Positions 9,654-20,023 are shown, counted from the first letter of the stretch. The stretch is 64,000 bases of DNA from Polynucleobacter sp. JS-Safj-400b-B2 (GCF_018881975.1 NZ_JACVPJ010000003.1:1-64000), one strand, 5' to 3'. Program-made: numbers and translations. The notes: generated by a model from the letters alone, not told the origin.

Positions 9654-10705
9654 AGCCGGTCTCTAACGCCATCCCACTCCTCGCCTGCTGGCGGCTCCGG
9701 GAACAAAATCAAATCCCAGCCTTGCTGGTCTAAATCACGCAAGGAGCGATATAGCCTGCTAGCAAATGTGGTCGGATCACTAGAGACAATTACTTCTTCA
9801 ACATCTGTTGATGGATGATCATCGAGAACCAAAGAAGATTCAGAATCCCAAACCGCTACTGCAACCCTAGACTTGATATCCGGAAACTCACTTAAAGCAT
9901 CCAAGACACGGCCAGGAGCATAAAGGCGTAATGGAGTAGTTGGTGCGTAATGTGCCTTGAGACTTCCAGATACCCTGGGTAAATCGACAGTTACTTCGTT
10001 ACCACTCTTTACCTCTCCAGGTTGATATACCTTCACACCTGTTTTGGCAAAGATCTCACTTGGAGTAATAGAGCCCGGTCTCAGAAGTATGGCCTTATCG
10101 CCTGAAGATAAATCGATGATGGTTGATTCAATACCAACTTCACAATCGCCGCCATCCAACACCATTAAATCCAACATGCCCTCGAATTCATGACGGACAT
10201 CTGCGGCACTCGTAGGGGAAACCTTACCAAAGCGATTCGCTGAAGGGGCTACAACACCACCTTTAAATTTACGCAACAGCTCTTGAGCAATTGGATGAGA
10301 GGGCGCACGAATGGCTACTGTATCTTGCCCACCTGTTAACTCATTTAAAACGCTTTTACCCTTCTTAAAGACCAGAGTTAATGGTCCTGGCCAAAAGGCA
10401 TTAATTAACTTTAGCGCTTCTTCAGATAAATCTCTTACCCACGGCGCTAATAGTGCTACCCAATCAATTTGGGTTTGATCGAATTTATCTGGAGCAGCTA
10501 AATGAACAATTAAAGGATGATTTGACGGGCGTCCCTTAGCAATGAATATTTGCTTAATCGCTTCAGGATTTTTAGCATCCGCACCCAAGCCATAAACAGT
10601 CTCAGTGGGAAATGCAACCAAACCTCCATCACGCAATGTTTGCACTGCTTCATTAATCACTGCTGATGATTGCATTGACGTACTATCGGAATTTCCCCTA
10701 GACAT
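9599..10705 (-). CDS. tsaC: L-threonylcarbamoyladenylate synthase (TsaC/Sua5)
   Basis: The enzyme makes threonylcarbamoyl-AMP from threonine, bicarbonate and ATP for t6A modification of ANN-decoding tRNAs. The YrdC-type domain shows FPTETVYGLGADA, KGRPSNHPL and APSANRFGKVSPT. At 368 residues it is the long Sua5 form, with an extra C-terminal domain beyond about residue 230. The ATG follows the purK stop by a single base, so translation is probably coupled. A second Met at residue 11 is a possible start. The 3' end overlaps dacB by 55 bp on the opposite strand. Confidence 0.92.
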   Translation of the reverse strand: MSRGNSDSTSMQSSAVINEAVQTLRDGGLVAFPTETVYGLGADAKNPEAIKQIFIAKGRPSNHPLIVHLAAPDKFDQTQIDWVALLAPWVRDLSEEALKLINAFWPGPLTLVFKKGKSVLNELTGGQDTVAIRAPSHPIAQELLRKFKGGVVAPSANRFGKVSPTSAADVRHEFEGMLDLMVLDGGDCEVGIESTIIDLSSGDKAILLRPGSITPSEIFAKTGVKVYQPGEVKSGNEVTVDLPRVSGSLKAHYAPTTPLRLYAPGRVLDALSEFPDIKSRVAVAVWDSESSLVLDDHPSTDVEEVIVSSDPTTFASRLYRSLRDLDQQGWDLILFPEPPAGEEWDGVRDRLQRACFGSGPSSSNHDNN

Positions 10706-10706
10706 T

Positions 10707-11891
10707 CTAGGGCTCGATCCCTAATTCAAGAGCAACAGCTGCACAATTTTGGCGTGCTTCATTAAGGGCTTCACCCAAGCAGTTAATGTGACCCATTTTT
10801 CTACCAATTCTGGGGGCAGATTTGCCATAGAGATGTAACTTGGCATCAGGATGGGCTAGTACTTTATCCCAAGCAGGCTCTTTTGGCTGATCTTCATTCC
10901 CTTCAAACCAAAGGTCGCCCAATAAGTTCAACATAGATACTGGAGCTAACTGACGGGTGTCACCCAAAGGCAATCTAGCCATTGCTCTAACCTGCTGCTC
11001 AAACTGGCTGCTCACACAGGCATCCATGGTGTAGTGTCCAGAATTATGGGGACGCGGCGCGATCTCATTAGCAATAATGTCGCCATTCTTGAGAACAAAG
11101 AACTCAACACAAAGAACGCCAACGTAATCAATCTTCCGAATGAGCGCCTTAGCAGCATCAATGATTTTCTTTTCTTGGGCAGGCTTAAGTGAAGGGGCTG
11201 GCACAGTCGAGGTATGCAAAATACCCTCGCGGTGAATATTTTGAGCAACTGGATAAGCCACTACAGCATCGTCATAGCCACGCACTACTAAAGCCGATAC
11301 TTCAAAATCTAAGTCCATACGCTTTTCTAGCACGCACGGTACACGCCCGAATTCATTCCACGCATTGGTCAACTCTTCGAGTGAATAAACAGTAATCTGA
11401 CCTTTGCCGTCATAACCCATACGAGCAGTTTTTAATATTCCAGGAAAGAGATCGATAGGAGTATGCGCAATGTCTGCTTCATGCTCAATCACAAAGTTGG
11501 GGGCCGGCCCAATGTTAGTTTCTGATTTCCAAGCAGCCAAGAAATTTTTCTCAGCAATGCGATTTTGAGCCAATGAAACGCAACTGCTGCTTGGCGCCAC
11601 AAAGACCCCCAGAGCCTCCAACTCATCTAAAGCTTGAGCGGGCACATTTTCAAACTCAGTACTCACTGATGAACAGAGAGCAGCCATCTCTTTTAAAGCA
11701 GTACTATCGGTGTATTCAGCTTGAATATATTTTTCAGCAATAGAGCCTGCAGGGCTATCTGAGCCTGGATCAAGTACGCAAACCTTATAGCCCATCGCTT
11801 GAGCAGCCTGAGTGAACATCCGCCCCAATTGACCGCCACCTAAAATTCCTAAATACGAACCCGGCAAAATGGGCTCCATACGATCTGCCAT
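10707..11891 (-). CDS. purK: 5-(carboxyamino)imidazole ribonucleotide synthase PurK
   Basis: This ATP-grasp enzyme (394 residues) carboxylates AIR to N5-CAIR in purine synthesis. The N-terminal LGILGGGQLGRM motif, the ATP-grasp segment around ILKTARMGYDGKGQ and the EIAPRPHNSGHYT motif identify it. It sits four bases downstream of purE, the usual partner, so substrate passes to the next enzyme in the pathway. It lies in the long minus-strand pgk-to-tsaC operon. Confidence 0.97.
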   Translation of the reverse strand: MADRMEPILPGSYLGILGGGQLGRMFTQAAQAMGYKVCVLDPGSDSPAGSIAEKYIQAEYTDSTALKEMAALCSSVSTEFENVPAQALDELEALGVFVAPSSSCVSLAQNRIAEKNFLAAWKSETNIGPAPNFVIEHEADIAHTPIDLFPGILKTARMGYDGKGQITVYSLEELTNAWNEFGRVPCVLEKRMDLDFEVSALVVRGYDDAVVAYPVAQNIHREGILHTSTVPAPSLKPAQEKKIIDAAKALIRKIDYVGVLCVEFFVLKNGDIIANEIAPRPHNSGHYTMDACVSSQFEQQVRAMARLPLGDTRQLAPVSMLNLLGDLWFEGNEDQPKEPAWDKVLAHPDAKLHLYGKSAPRIGRKMGHINCLGEALNEARQNCAAVALELGIEP

Positions 11892-11895
11892 GTAA

Positions 11896-12390
11896 TTAAT
11901 ATCCCGGCAAATTCATTGAACGCGCAGCATCAGACTGCTTTACACGAAACTCTTCTAAGCGTTTCGCCAAATCAGCGTCATGCAAAGCTAAACCAGCAAT
12001 CACATGCAGGGCAGCATTAGCAGCACCAGCCTCTCCAATTGCGAAAGTAGCGACAGGTATACCCTTTGGCATCTGCACAATGGAATAGAGAGAATCTTCA
12101 CCGCGCAAATATTTGCTTGCAACGGGAACGCCATAAACTGGGACGATAGTCTTAGATGCAAGCATGCCCGGTAAATGGGCTGCGCCACCTGCTCCAGCAA
12201 TAATTGCCTGCAAGCCGTTAGCCAGCGCTTTTTCTGCATACTGGAACATATCGTCAGGCATACGATGAGCGGAGAGGACTTTAGCTTCATGAGCAATACC
12301 AAATTGCTCGAGCATTTGAGCAGCGTGCTGCATGGTGTCCCAATCTGAATTGGATCCCATCACTATTCCGACGATTGGCCTCTTGCTCAT
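11896..12390 (-). CDS. purE: N5-carboxyaminoimidazole ribonucleotide mutase PurE
   Basis: The 164-residue class I mutase converts N5-CAIR to CAIR. It shows [12 protein letters not shown], the catalytic SAHRMPD motif and [11 protein letters not shown], the standard PurE signature order. An AGAGGTAAATG arrangement gives a ribosome site at its start. It lies between purC and purK, so three consecutive purine genes stand together. Confidence 0.98.
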   Translation of the reverse strand: MSKRPIVGIVMGSNSDWDTMQHAAQMLEQFGIAHEAKVLSAHRMPDDMFQYAEKALANGLQAIIAGAGGAAHLPGMLASKTIVPVYGVPVASKYLRGEDSLYSIVQMPKGIPVATFAIGEAGAANAALHVIAGLALHDADLAKRLEEFRVKQSDAARSMNLPGY

Positions 12391-12452
12391 TTACCTCTCC
12401 AAATACCTTATATCTATCAAGGACTCTATTATCCTCGAGTTACACCTATCCG

Positions 12453-13352
12453 TTAAGCAGTCTTAGTAAGACGGGTTAGCGCTTCACGATACTTTTGGGC
12501 AGTCTTTTCAATTACATCTACTGGTAATTGAGGTGCAGGGGCTGTTTTAGACCATAACTTACCATCCACCATAGCGGTTTCAAGCCAATCTCGGACAAAT
12601 TGCTTGTCATAAGAAGGCGGGTTTGAACCAACATAGTAGGTCTCCGCCGGCCAGAAACGTGAAGAATCTGCAGTCAAGATTTCGTCCATTAACACTAGCT
12701 GGCCATTTGCATCTAATCCAAACTCAAACTTGGTATCGGCAATGATGATTCCACGAGTAGCGGCGTATTCAGAAGCTTCTTTATACAAACGAATACTCAC
12801 CTCACGAATTTGATTAGCTAACTTTTCGCCAATCATCTCAATCACTTTTTCAAATGAGATATTTTCGTCATGCTCACCCACTTCTGCTTTTGCAGCTGGA
12901 GTGAAAATAGGCTCAGGTAATTTCTGCGCATTCTCCAAACCTTCTGGCAAGGCAATGCCGCAAACTTTGCCAGTTTCTTTGTAATCTTTCCAGCCACTTC
13001 CTGCCAGATAGCCACGAACTACCGCTTCAACCAAAATTGGTTTAAGACGCTTAGCCACAACAGCGCGGCCTTTGACCTGGTCTACTTCATCTGCAGCAAC
13101 GACGGTGGTTGGGTCAACACCAGTTAAATGATTTGGAATAACAGAAGCTAATTTATCAAACCAAAAATTAGCCATTTGATTCAGAACCACACCCTTCTCA
13201 GGAATAGGCTCGCCCATGACTACGTCAAATGCAGAGAGGCGGTCCGTTGTAATCATCAATAACTTATCGTCATCTAATGCATAAACATCGCGAACCTTAC
13301 CTTTAGACAATAAAGGCAATGACTTAATAGAGGTAGCGTACAAAGCGGGCAT
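12453..13352 (-). CDS. purC: Phosphoribosylaminoimidazole-succinocarboxamide synthase PurC
   Basis: The 299-residue SAICAR synthase joins CAIR and aspartate using ATP. It has the [20 protein letters not shown] nucleotide-binding start, [18 protein letters not shown] and DTKFEFG motifs. Its length is that of the longer (about 300-residue) form seen in betaproteobacteria, longer than the roughly 240-residue E. coli enzyme. It follows fba by 7 bp and precedes purE by 62 bp in the same operon. Confidence 0.97.
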   Translation of the reverse strand: MPALYATSIKSLPLLSKGKVRDVYALDDDKLLMITTDRLSAFDVVMGEPIPEKGVVLNQMANFWFDKLASVIPNHLTGVDPTTVVAADEVDQVKGRAVVAKRLKPILVEAVVRGYLAGSGWKDYKETGKVCGIALPEGLENAQKLPEPIFTPAAKAEVGEHDENISFEKVIEMIGEKLANQIREVSIRLYKEASEYAATRGIIIADTKFEFGLDANGQLVLMDEILTADSSRFWPAETYYVGSNPPSYDKQFVRDWLETAMVDGKLWSKTAPAPQLPVDVIEKTAQKYREALTRLTKTA

Positions 13353-13359
13353 ATTTCAA

Positions 13360-14424
13360 TCACTTCACTATTTGGGTTAATTTGCCACTCTTATATAGCT
13401 CTGCCATTTTCTCCAAAGAAATTGGTTTAATTTTGGATGCCTGACCAGCAGAACCAAAAGCTTGGAAACGCGCGATGCATACCTTCTTAGCAGCTTCACG
13501 GGCGGGCTTCAAATAATCGCGGGGATCAAACTTAGTTGGGTTTTCAATAAAGTAACGGCGAATCGCACCAGTCATCGCTAAACGGATATCTGTATCGATA
13601 TTGATCTTACGAACGCCGTTCTTAATGCCCTCTTGGATCTCTTCAACAGGTACGCCGTAAGTCTCTTTCATATCACCACCGAATTCGCGAATCTCAGCAA
13701 GCAACTCCTGAGGAACGCTAGAAGAGCCATGCATTACCAAATGCGTATTCGGAATACGTGCATGAATTTCTTTAATACGATCGATAGCCAAAATATCACC
13801 CGTTGGCTTTTTGGTGAACTTGTATGCGCCATGGCTAGTACCAATCGCAATAGCTAAAGCATCACATTGGGTTGCCTTCACAAAATCAGCAGCTTGTTCA
13901 ACGTCAGTCAGCAACTGCTCGCGTGTCATCTTGCCATCAGCGCCATGGCCATCTTCTTTATCGCCCTGCATAGTCTCAAGTGAGCCTAATACACCGAGTT
14001 CAGCTTCCACAGTAACTCCAATCGAGTGGGAGAACTTCACCACCTCTTTGGATACGTCGACGTTGTACTCGTAACTAGCAACACTCTTGCCATCTGCTTC
14101 CAATGAACCATCCATCATTACGCTAGTAAAGCCGCTCTTGATTGCTGCCATACAAACTGCTGGGCTTTGACCATGGTCTTGGTGCATCACTACGGGAATA
14201 TGGGGGTAAGCCTCCACTGCTGCAGAAATCAGATGGCGTAAGAATGCCTCACCAGCATATTTTCGTGCGCCAGCAGAAGCCTGCATGATCACCGGGGAAT
14301 CAGCTTCATTCGCTGCTTCCATGATTGCCGTTACTTGCTCTAAGTTATTCACGTTAAAAGCTGGTAGGCCGTAACCGTTTTCAGCAGCATGATCCAAGAG
14401 TTGTCTTAAAGATACTAAAGCCAT
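13360..14424 (-). CDS. fba: Fructose-1,6-bisphosphate aldolase, class II
   Basis: This 354-residue zinc aldolase interconverts fructose 1,6-bisphosphate with dihydroxyacetone phosphate and glyceraldehyde 3-phosphate. Metal and substrate motifs include [25 protein letters not shown] and NIDTDIRLA. The length and the insertion around [12 protein letters not shown] fit the CbbA-like subgroup of proteobacteria. It lies between pyk (75 bp upstream) and purC in an operon of lower glycolysis and purine genes. Confidence 0.97.
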   Translation of the reverse strand: MALVSLRQLLDHAAENGYGLPAFNVNNLEQVTAIMEAANEADSPVIMQASAGARKYAGEAFLRHLISAAVEAYPHIPVVMHQDHGQSPAVCMAAIKSGFTSVMMDGSLEADGKSVASYEYNVDVSKEVVKFSHSIGVTVEAELGVLGSLETMQGDKEDGHGADGKMTREQLLTDVEQAADFVKATQCDALAIAIGTSHGAYKFTKKPTGDILAIDRIKEIHARIPNTHLVMHGSSSVPQELLAEIREFGGDMKETYGVPVEEIQEGIKNGVRKINIDTDIRLAMTGAIRRYFIENPTKFDPRDYLKPAREAAKKVCIARFQAFGSAGQASKIKPISLEKMAELYKSGKLTQIVK

Positions 14425-14499
14425 GATGTTCTCTTAATAAATGTTAATGAGGTTAAAAATAAATCCGTTATGAATCTGTTTTGCGTTTGTAAATGTAAA

Positions 14500-15936
14500 T
14501 TACTTCACATGAATAATTTTGAGAGTGTTCGTTCCACCAGGCTCACCCATTGGCTCACCACAAGTTAGCACTACGGTGTCACCTTTTTCGACAGCACCCA
14601 CTTTTTTTAAGCAAGCCTCTACCTCTTGTAAGGCAGTATCACGATCTTTTGTGTAGTCCAAGCCAATTGGAGTGACATTGCGATAGGTACTTAAAGCCCG
14701 CTGAGTTGCAATCTTGGAGGTTAATGCAAAGATCGGCACATGTATATTGTGACGACTCATCCAAATGGCTGTTGAACCTGAGTCCGTTAATGCGGCAATC
14801 GCATTGGCATGTAAGTGGTGGGCTGTAAATAGAGCACCCAAAGCAATGGTTTGATCAATACGTGCAAATGTTTGATCCAAAAAGTCGGTATCTAATTTCA
14901 CGGGGTCTGATTTCTCAGCCTCGATACAAATTTCTGCCATCGCTTTAATCGTTTGAACAGGATACATACCAGCAGCAGATTCAGCAGATAACATTACTGC
15001 ATCGGTGCCATCTAAAACAGCATTGGCAACGTCACTCACTTCCGCACGTGTTGGTACTGGAGCATTGATCATCGACTCCATCATTTGTGTAGCGGTAATC
15101 GTAAATTTATCCGCTTCACGCGCCCACTTAATCATGCGCTTTTGCAAAGCAGGCACTGCGGCATTGCCAACTTCAATAGCAAGGTCGCCACGAGCAACCA
15201 TAATGCCGTCACTCTCAGCAATAATACTTTTAAGTGCCTCAGGTTCAATGGCTTCTGCGCGCTCTACCTTGGCAATTGTCCTTACTTTGCCAACCCCATA
15301 TTTAGCGCTCGCAGCGTCTGCCAGTTTACGGGCATACGCCATATCAGCACCATCTTTAGGAAAACTAATTGCCAAGAAATCAACACCCATGGCAATCGCC
15401 GCATCTAAATCAGCAATATCTTTTTCAGTCAGTGCTGGTGCGGTCAAGCCGCCACCAGCACGATTGATGCCTTTGTTATTGGAGAGTGATCCACCCTGCT
15501 CAACGATAGTAAAAATCTCTCCGCCTTTAACGCTCTCAACTGTGAGAACAACTAAACCATCATTCAATAAAAGACGGTCGCCAGGCTTTACATCACCCGG
15601 GAGCTCTTTGTAATCAAGACCTACTTTGGATTGATCCCCGAGCTCACAAGCTACGTCCAGAGTAAATTTATCGCCTTCCTTTAGAAGAATTTTGCTATCG
15701 ACAAATTTACCAACGCGAATTTTAGGACCTTGTAAGTCAGCCATGATGCCGACTTCTTTACCAGCTTCAGCGGAAATTGTGCGCACTAAGTCATGACGCG
15801 CCTTGTGGTCAGCAACGGTACCGTGAGAGAAGTTCATCCGCACAACATCTACACCAGCACGGATCATGTCACGCAAGATTTCAGGCTTTTCGGAAGCAGG
15901 CCCTAAGGTTGCAATGATCTTTGTTGCTCTCAACAT
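14500..15936 (-). CDS. pyk: Pyruvate kinase
   Basis: The 478-residue enzyme converts phosphoenolpyruvate and ADP to pyruvate and ATP. It begins RATKIIATLGPASE, and has VVRMNFSHG, GIMADLQGPKIRVG, the GDLAIEV metal-site region and TATQMMESMI. A C-terminal allosteric-type domain follows residue 345. The start lies three bases after the pgk stop, so the two are tightly coupled. Confidence 0.98.
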   Translation of the reverse strand: MLRATKIIATLGPASEKPEILRDMIRAGVDVVRMNFSHGTVADHKARHDLVRTISAEAGKEVGIMADLQGPKIRVGKFVDSKILLKEGDKFTLDVACELGDQSKVGLDYKELPGDVKPGDRLLLNDGLVVLTVESVKGGEIFTIVEQGGSLSNNKGINRAGGGLTAPALTEKDIADLDAAIAMGVDFLAISFPKDGADMAYARKLADAASAKYGVGKVRTIAKVERAEAIEPEALKSIIAESDGIMVARGDLAIEVGNAAVPALQKRMIKWAREADKFTITATQMMESMINAPVPTRAEVSDVANAVLDGTDAVMLSAESAAGMYPVQTIKAMAEICIEAEKSDPVKLDTDFLDQTFARIDQTIALGALFTAHHLHANAIAALTDSGSTAIWMSRHNIHVPIFALTSKIATQRALSTYRNVTPIGLDYTKDRDTALQEVEACLKKVGAVEKGDTVVLTCGEPMGEPGGTNTLKIIHVK

Positions 15937-15938
15937 AT

Positions 15939-17150
15939 TTATTCTTTCGCTCTTTCAGTAAGTATTGCAAAGGCTGGCAAAGTTTTACCTTCTAGGAATT
16001 CTAAGAAGGCGCCACCACCAGTAGAGATGTAATCTACTTGATTCTCAATACCGTATTTTGCAATTGCTGCCAAAGTATCGCCGCCACCTGCAATGGAGAA
16101 TGCAGGTGAGTGCGCAATGGCTGCAGCTAACATCTTAGTTCCACCGCCAAATTGATCAATTTCAAATACGCCTAGTGGGCCATTCCAAACAATCGTGCCT
16201 GCATGAGCAAGCATGATCGATAAGCGCGCAGCGGTCTTTGGGCCGATATCCAAAATCATGTCGTCTTCTGCTACTTGATCAGATGAAACTCGGTTTGCGC
16301 GGGCTAATGGAGACAACTCATTAGCAACGACAACATCTTCTGGAATCGGCACATGAGCGCCACGCTTTTCCATGATCTCCATGATCTCTCTAGCTTCATC
16401 CACTAAATCAGGCTCAGCAAGAGATTTACCAATAGGCAAACCTTTGGCCAACATGAAGGTATTCGCAATGCCACCACCAACGATGAGCTCATCCACTTTC
16501 TCAGACAAGGCCTTCAAAATAGTGAGCTTAGAAGAAACTTTGGAGCCGGCAACAATGGCAACTAGAGGACGTTTTGGACTGGCTAATGCACGACTCAATG
16601 CATCTAATTCAGCAGCCATCAAAGGGCCGGCGCAAGCAACTGGCGCAAACTTGGCTACGCCATATGTAGTAGCTTCTGCGCGGTGAGCGGTTCCGAATGC
16701 ATCGTTTACATAGACATCGCACAATGCTGCGATTTTTTTAGCCAACTCATCACTGTTCTTTTTTTCGCCAACATTAAGGCGGCAGTTTTCTAGCAATACT
16801 ATCTCTCCAGGATTTACTTCAAATCCCCCATTCACCCAATCGCTAATTAATGGAACTTTGCGATTCAGTAAGCTAGCAATGCGATCAGCAACAGGGGCCA
16901 AACTATCTTCTGGTTTAAATTCCCCCTCCGTTGGACGCCCTAAATGGGAGGTCACCATTACAGCCGCTCCAGCATCCAAGCACATTTGCACTGCTGGCAT
17001 CGATGCCCGTATGCGCGTGTCTTCAGTAATGTTTCCAGCTTCGTCTTGGGGAACATTGAGGTCGGCACGGATAAACACTCGCTTACCCTTTAATTGACCT
17101 GATTGGGCTAATTCGCTTAAACGCTTAACTTTAAATAAGGAATCCGGCAT
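15939..17150 (-). CDS. pgk: Phosphoglycerate kinase
   Basis: This 403-residue enzyme transfers phosphate from 1,3-bisphosphoglycerate to ADP. It shows the substrate-binding [31 protein letters not shown] and the C-terminal nucleotide motif [11 protein letters not shown]. It is the first gene of the minus-strand run pgk-pyk-fba-purC-purE-purK-tsaC, whose promoter should lie in the 198-bp gap shared with divergent ilvE. Confidence 0.98.
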   Translation of the reverse strand: MPDSLFKVKRLSELAQSGQLKGKRVFIRADLNVPQDEAGNITEDTRIRASMPAVQMCLDAGAAVMVTSHLGRPTEGEFKPEDSLAPVADRIASLLNRKVPLISDWVNGGFEVNPGEIVLLENCRLNVGEKKNSDELAKKIAALCDVYVNDAFGTAHRAEATTYGVAKFAPVACAGPLMAAELDALSRALASPKRPLVAIVAGSKVSSKLTILKALSEKVDELIVGGGIANTFMLAKGLPIGKSLAEPDLVDEAREIMEIMEKRGAHVPIPEDVVVANELSPLARANRVSSDQVAEDDMILDIGPKTAARLSIMLAHAGTIVWNGPLGVFEIDQFGGGTKMLAAAIAHSPAFSIAGGGDTLAAIAKYGIENQVDYISTGGGAFLEFLEGKTLPAFAILTERAKE

Positions 17151-17227
17151 GAGTTTGGGTAAATAAGTGGTTTATGGGGAAAGCTCCATTCTAAAGGCTC
17201 TGGCCCAGCTACCCCCGAGGATCCGAG

Positions 17228-17256
17228 CCGACAGACTGCCCTGCCTGCTCTACAAT
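17228..17256 (+). promoter_or_regulatory. Candidate sigma-70 promoter of ilvE
   Basis: CCGACA, 17 bases, then TACAAT gives a good -10 box and a weak -35 box, about 85 bases before the ilvE start. The position in the divergent pgk/ilvE gap fits. No transcript data support it. Confidence 0.4.
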
Positions 17257-17348
17257 AAGGACTTAAATGCATTCTGGGCCGGAAGACCAAAATCTATCGG
17301 CTGGTTGCCTGGCTTACAGATACTTAATAGACACAAAAGGTAAAGAAA

Positions 17349-18272
17349 ATGTCGATGTCCGACCGAGATGGCTTTATTTGGACTGATGGGAAGCTAATTC
17401 CTTGGCGTGAGGCCAATATTCACGTGTTAACCCATAGCCTCCACTATGGAATGGGCGTATTTGAGGGAATCCGAGCCTATAAAACCCCTCAGGGAACCGC
17501 TGTTTTCCGCCTCCCAGAGCACGTAAAGCGCCTTTTTAATGGCACCAAGATCTTCCAAATGAACATGCCTTTTAGCCCTGAAGAGATCACCAAGGGCATT
17601 ATTGATGTAGTGAACAGCAATAAGCTCGAAGCCTGCTATATCCGCCCAATTATCTTTATTGGCTCTCAAAAGCTTGGAATCTCCCCTAAAGGTAACAGCA
17701 TCCATACCTCGATAGCTGCCTGGGAATGGGGTGCGTATTTGGGTGAAGATGGCCTAAATAAGGGCATTCGGGTTAAAACATCCTCATTTACACGTCATTT
17801 CGTCAATTCTTCACTCGTTCGCGCCAAGGCATCTGGCTACTACATCAACTCTATTTTGGCTAACCAAGAAGTGACTGCCAATGGATACGATGAAGCTCTG
17901 TTGCTGGATACCGAAGGTTATGTTTCTGAAGGCTCAGGTGAAAACCTCTTTATGGTTCGTAACGGCATCGTTTACACACCAGATTTAGCCTCATGCTTAG
18001 ATGGCATCACACGTGACTCCGTTATCCAGATCGCTAAAGATCTTGGCTATGAAGTTCGTGAAAAACGTCTGACTCGCGACGAAGTCTATTCTGCTGATGA
18101 AGCATTCTTTACCGGCACTGCTGCTGAAGTTACCCCAATCCGTGAATTGGATGACCGCACAATTGGCGACGGTAAGCGTGGCCCGATCACTGAGAAAATT
18201 CAGAAAATATATTTTGATGCAGTCTATGGCAGAGACCCTCAATATAAATCTTGGCTCACTTACGTTAAATAA
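17349..18272 (+). CDS. ilvE: Branched-chain amino acid aminotransferase
   Basis: This 307-residue class IV PLP enzyme transfers amino groups between glutamate and the keto acids of leucine, isoleucine and valine. The N-terminal DGFIWTDGKLIPW, the LHYGMGVFEGIRAY motif, the region RAKASGYYINS around the PLP lysine and the EGSGENLF motif are all present. An AAAGGTAAAG ribosome site precedes the ATG. A small zinc-finger gene follows after 23 bp. Confidence 0.97.
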   Translation: MSMSDRDGFIWTDGKLIPWREANIHVLTHSLHYGMGVFEGIRAYKTPQGTAVFRLPEHVKRLFNGTKIFQMNMPFSPEEITKGIIDVVNSNKLEACYIRPIIFIGSQKLGISPKGNSIHTSIAAWEWGAYLGEDGLNKGIRVKTSSFTRHFVNSSLVRAKASGYYINSILANQEVTANGYDEALLLDTEGYVSEGSGENLFMVRNGIVYTPDLASCLDGITRDSVIQIAKDLGYEVREKRLTRDEVYSADEAFFTGTAAEVTPIRELDDRTIGDGKRGPITEKIQKIYFDAVYGRDPQYKSWLTYVK

Positions 18273-18295
18273 TTTCAGTAATTAGGAAACAGCTC

Positions 18296-18484
18296 ATGAC
18301 TCAAGCTCAAGTTGTAATGGTGGATGGCAAAGATTTGCCGCTGCACTGCCCCACTAATAAAACACCAGCATGGAACTCGCATCCACGCGTTTTCTTAGAC
18401 ATTACTGAAACCGGTGAAGCCAAGTGCCCATACTGCGGCACCGAGTACAAACTCATTCCCGGCACTGAGCCGCACGGTCACTAA
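18296..18484 (+). CDS. Small zinc-finger (zf-CHCC type) protein
   Basis: The 62-residue protein has one Cys near residue 20, a His in the middle and a closing CPYC pair before GTEYKLI, the layout of the zf-CHCC family. That family resembles the small zinc subunit of respiratory complex I, but free-standing bacterial members have no settled function. An AGGAAACAGCTC stretch precedes the ATG. It is probably co-transcribed with ilvE. Confidence 0.85.
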   Translation: MTQAQVVMVDGKDLPLHCPTNKTPAWNSHPRVFLDITETGEAKCPYCGTEYKLIPGTEPHGH

Positions 18485-18490
18485 GCCTTA

Positions 18491-18515
18491 TCAGCACCTC
18501 TTACTGAGGTGCTGA
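18491..18515. other. Strong hairpin without a U tract between the zinc-finger gene and waaF
   Basis: TCAGCACCTC, five bases and GAGGTGCTGA form a perfect 10-bp stem. No T run follows on either strand, so it is not a standard intrinsic terminator. It fills most of the 46-bp gap before waaF and could act as an mRNA stabiliser, processing site or weak attenuator. Confidence 0.6.
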
Positions 18516-18530
18516 GTCGGGATACATTAC

Positions 18531-19571
18531 ATGCACGGTATTCTGATCATTGCCCCAAACTGGATTGGGGACGCTGTAATGACTCAGCCATTACTGGCAT
18601 CGCTCAAAGAACAATATCCAGAAGCAAACATTGATGTTCTAGCGAGCACTTGGGTAGCCCCAATTTATCGCGCTTGCCCTGAAGTACATGAAGTCATTGA
18701 AGCGAAGTTTGAACACAAAAAATTACAGTGGAACCTTCGCAAAAAACTAGCAAAAAAGCTGGCGACAAAAAAATATCAAGCCTGTTTTGTATTACCCAAT
18801 AGCCTTAAGTCAGCACTCATTCCTTGGCTTGCTAACATTCCTTTTCGGGTTGGCTATCGTGGCGAATTACGCTTTGGCTTAATTAACTTATCACTAGATA
18901 ACCCAAGTAAGGTGAATCGGCCGCCTATGGTGGAGCACTATCTTGCATTAAGCCAACTGCTTAATGAAGCGCAATCTGTATCAACAGCAAGCAATCTCGT
19001 ACCCAAGTTAAATGTATCCGCTACCGCTAATCAATCGGTACAGACTAAATTACTCAATGCCAAAGTTGATCCAGCAAACATCTACGTGATGTGCCCTGGC
19101 GCCGAATACGGCCCAACCAAGCGATGGCCCACAAGTCACTTTGCACAATTGGCGCAAAAACTCATTGCCAGCAATCTGCATAGTCAAATCATACTTTTGG
19201 GCAGCAAAGGCGATAACGTACTTGCCCAAGAAATTCAGTCTCAGGCAAAGCAAGATAGTCATATTCATAACTGGTGTGGAGATACTTCACTTGATGAAGC
19301 GATTGCCCTGATTGGTATGGGTAAAGCGGTCATCAGCAATGACTCCGGCCTAATGCATATTGCAGCAGCCCTCAAAACTCCTCAAGTCGCAATATTTGGA
19401 TCGAGTGACCCGGCCCATACTCCTCCGCTATCGGATAAAGCTAAGGTAATTTGGCTCAACCTGCCTTGCAGCCCATGCCATAAAAAAGAATGTCCACTAG
19501 GTCACTTAAAGTGCTTAAACGACATCTTGCCGGAACAAGTATTCGCTACACTAAATACCTTGCAGCCATAA
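18531..19571 (+). CDS. waaF: Lipopolysaccharide heptosyltransferase II
   Basis: This 346-residue GT9-family enzyme adds the second heptose to the LPS inner core at the cytoplasmic face of the inner membrane. It begins ILIIAPNWIGDAVMTQPL, has the sugar-nucleotide motif PGAEYGPTKRWP and SNDSGLMHIAAA, and ends in the cysteine-rich tail typical of WaaF (PCSPCHKKECPLGH). gmhB at 46545 in this window makes a precursor of its ADP-heptose donor. Confidence 0.96.
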   Translation: MHGILIIAPNWIGDAVMTQPLLASLKEQYPEANIDVLASTWVAPIYRACPEVHEVIEAKFEHKKLQWNLRKKLAKKLATKKYQACFVLPNSLKSALIPWLANIPFRVGYRGELRFGLINLSLDNPSKVNRPPMVEHYLALSQLLNEAQSVSTASNLVPKLNVSATANQSVQTKLLNAKVDPANIYVMCPGAEYGPTKRWPTSHFAQLAQKLIASNLHSQIILLGSKGDNVLAQEIQSQAKQDSHIHNWCGDTSLDEAIALIGMGKAVISNDSGLMHIAAALKTPQVAIFGSSDPAHTPPLSDKAKVIWLNLPCSPCHKKECPLGHLKCLNDILPEQVFATLNTLQP

Positions 19572-19588
19572 CCCAGGAACAGTAAGCT

Positions 19589-20023
19589 ATGTCCAAACTT
19601 GCCAGACTCTTTCACAATGCAGATGAAGTTGTAGAGGCGTGGCGAGATGCACTTCGCCATCGCGATGTGCAGGGTGCCCTAGATATTTGGTTGGATGATG
19701 ACTCGATCACCTGCGTTCTTCCAGAAGGTCATCGCCTAACTGGTCATGCAGAAATTCGAGAGGGCTTAGAAAGGCTGCTTGCCAAGCAACCTTTATTTTT
19801 AGAGCCTATTGCTTGCATTAGTCACTCCGTTTTAGGTGCTGCTATATACGACACAACTGAAGCAGTGCATCTGCGAGTAGATCAAGTTGAAGCGGAATTT
19901 TTTCTCAATATTACGCTCGTACTGCTGCAAGATAGTCAAGGTTGGCGCATTGCACACTTGCATGCCAGCCACTCGACTGAAGAAACTTTCGATGCCCCCT
20001 CTACTCCCCACGGCTTGCACTAA
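19589..20023 (+). CDS. NTF2/SnoaL-like fold protein
   Basis: The 144-residue cytoplasmic protein has the alpha-plus-beta pattern of the SnoaL-like/NTF2 fold: helical start with VVEAWRDALRHRD, LDIWLDDDSITCVLPEGHRLTG, then strands ending FLNITLVLLQDSQGWRIAHLHAS. Proteins of this type bind small hydrophobic ligands or catalyse isomerisations, and no substrate can be named here. It lies 17 bp after waaF and 5 bp before another uncharacterised gene, so the three may be co-transcribed. Confidence 0.75.
   Translation: MSKLARLFHNADEVVEAWRDALRHRDVQGALDIWLDDDSITCVLPEGHRLTGHAEIREGLERLLAKQPLFLEPIACISHSVLGAAIYDTTEAVHLRVDQVEAEFFLNITLVLLQDSQGWRIAHLHASHSTEETFDAPSTPHGLH

Noticed and set aside
18491..18515. 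Intrinsic terminator between the zinc-finger gene and waaF
   Set aside because: The stem is strong but no T run follows on either strand, so I list it only as a hairpin.
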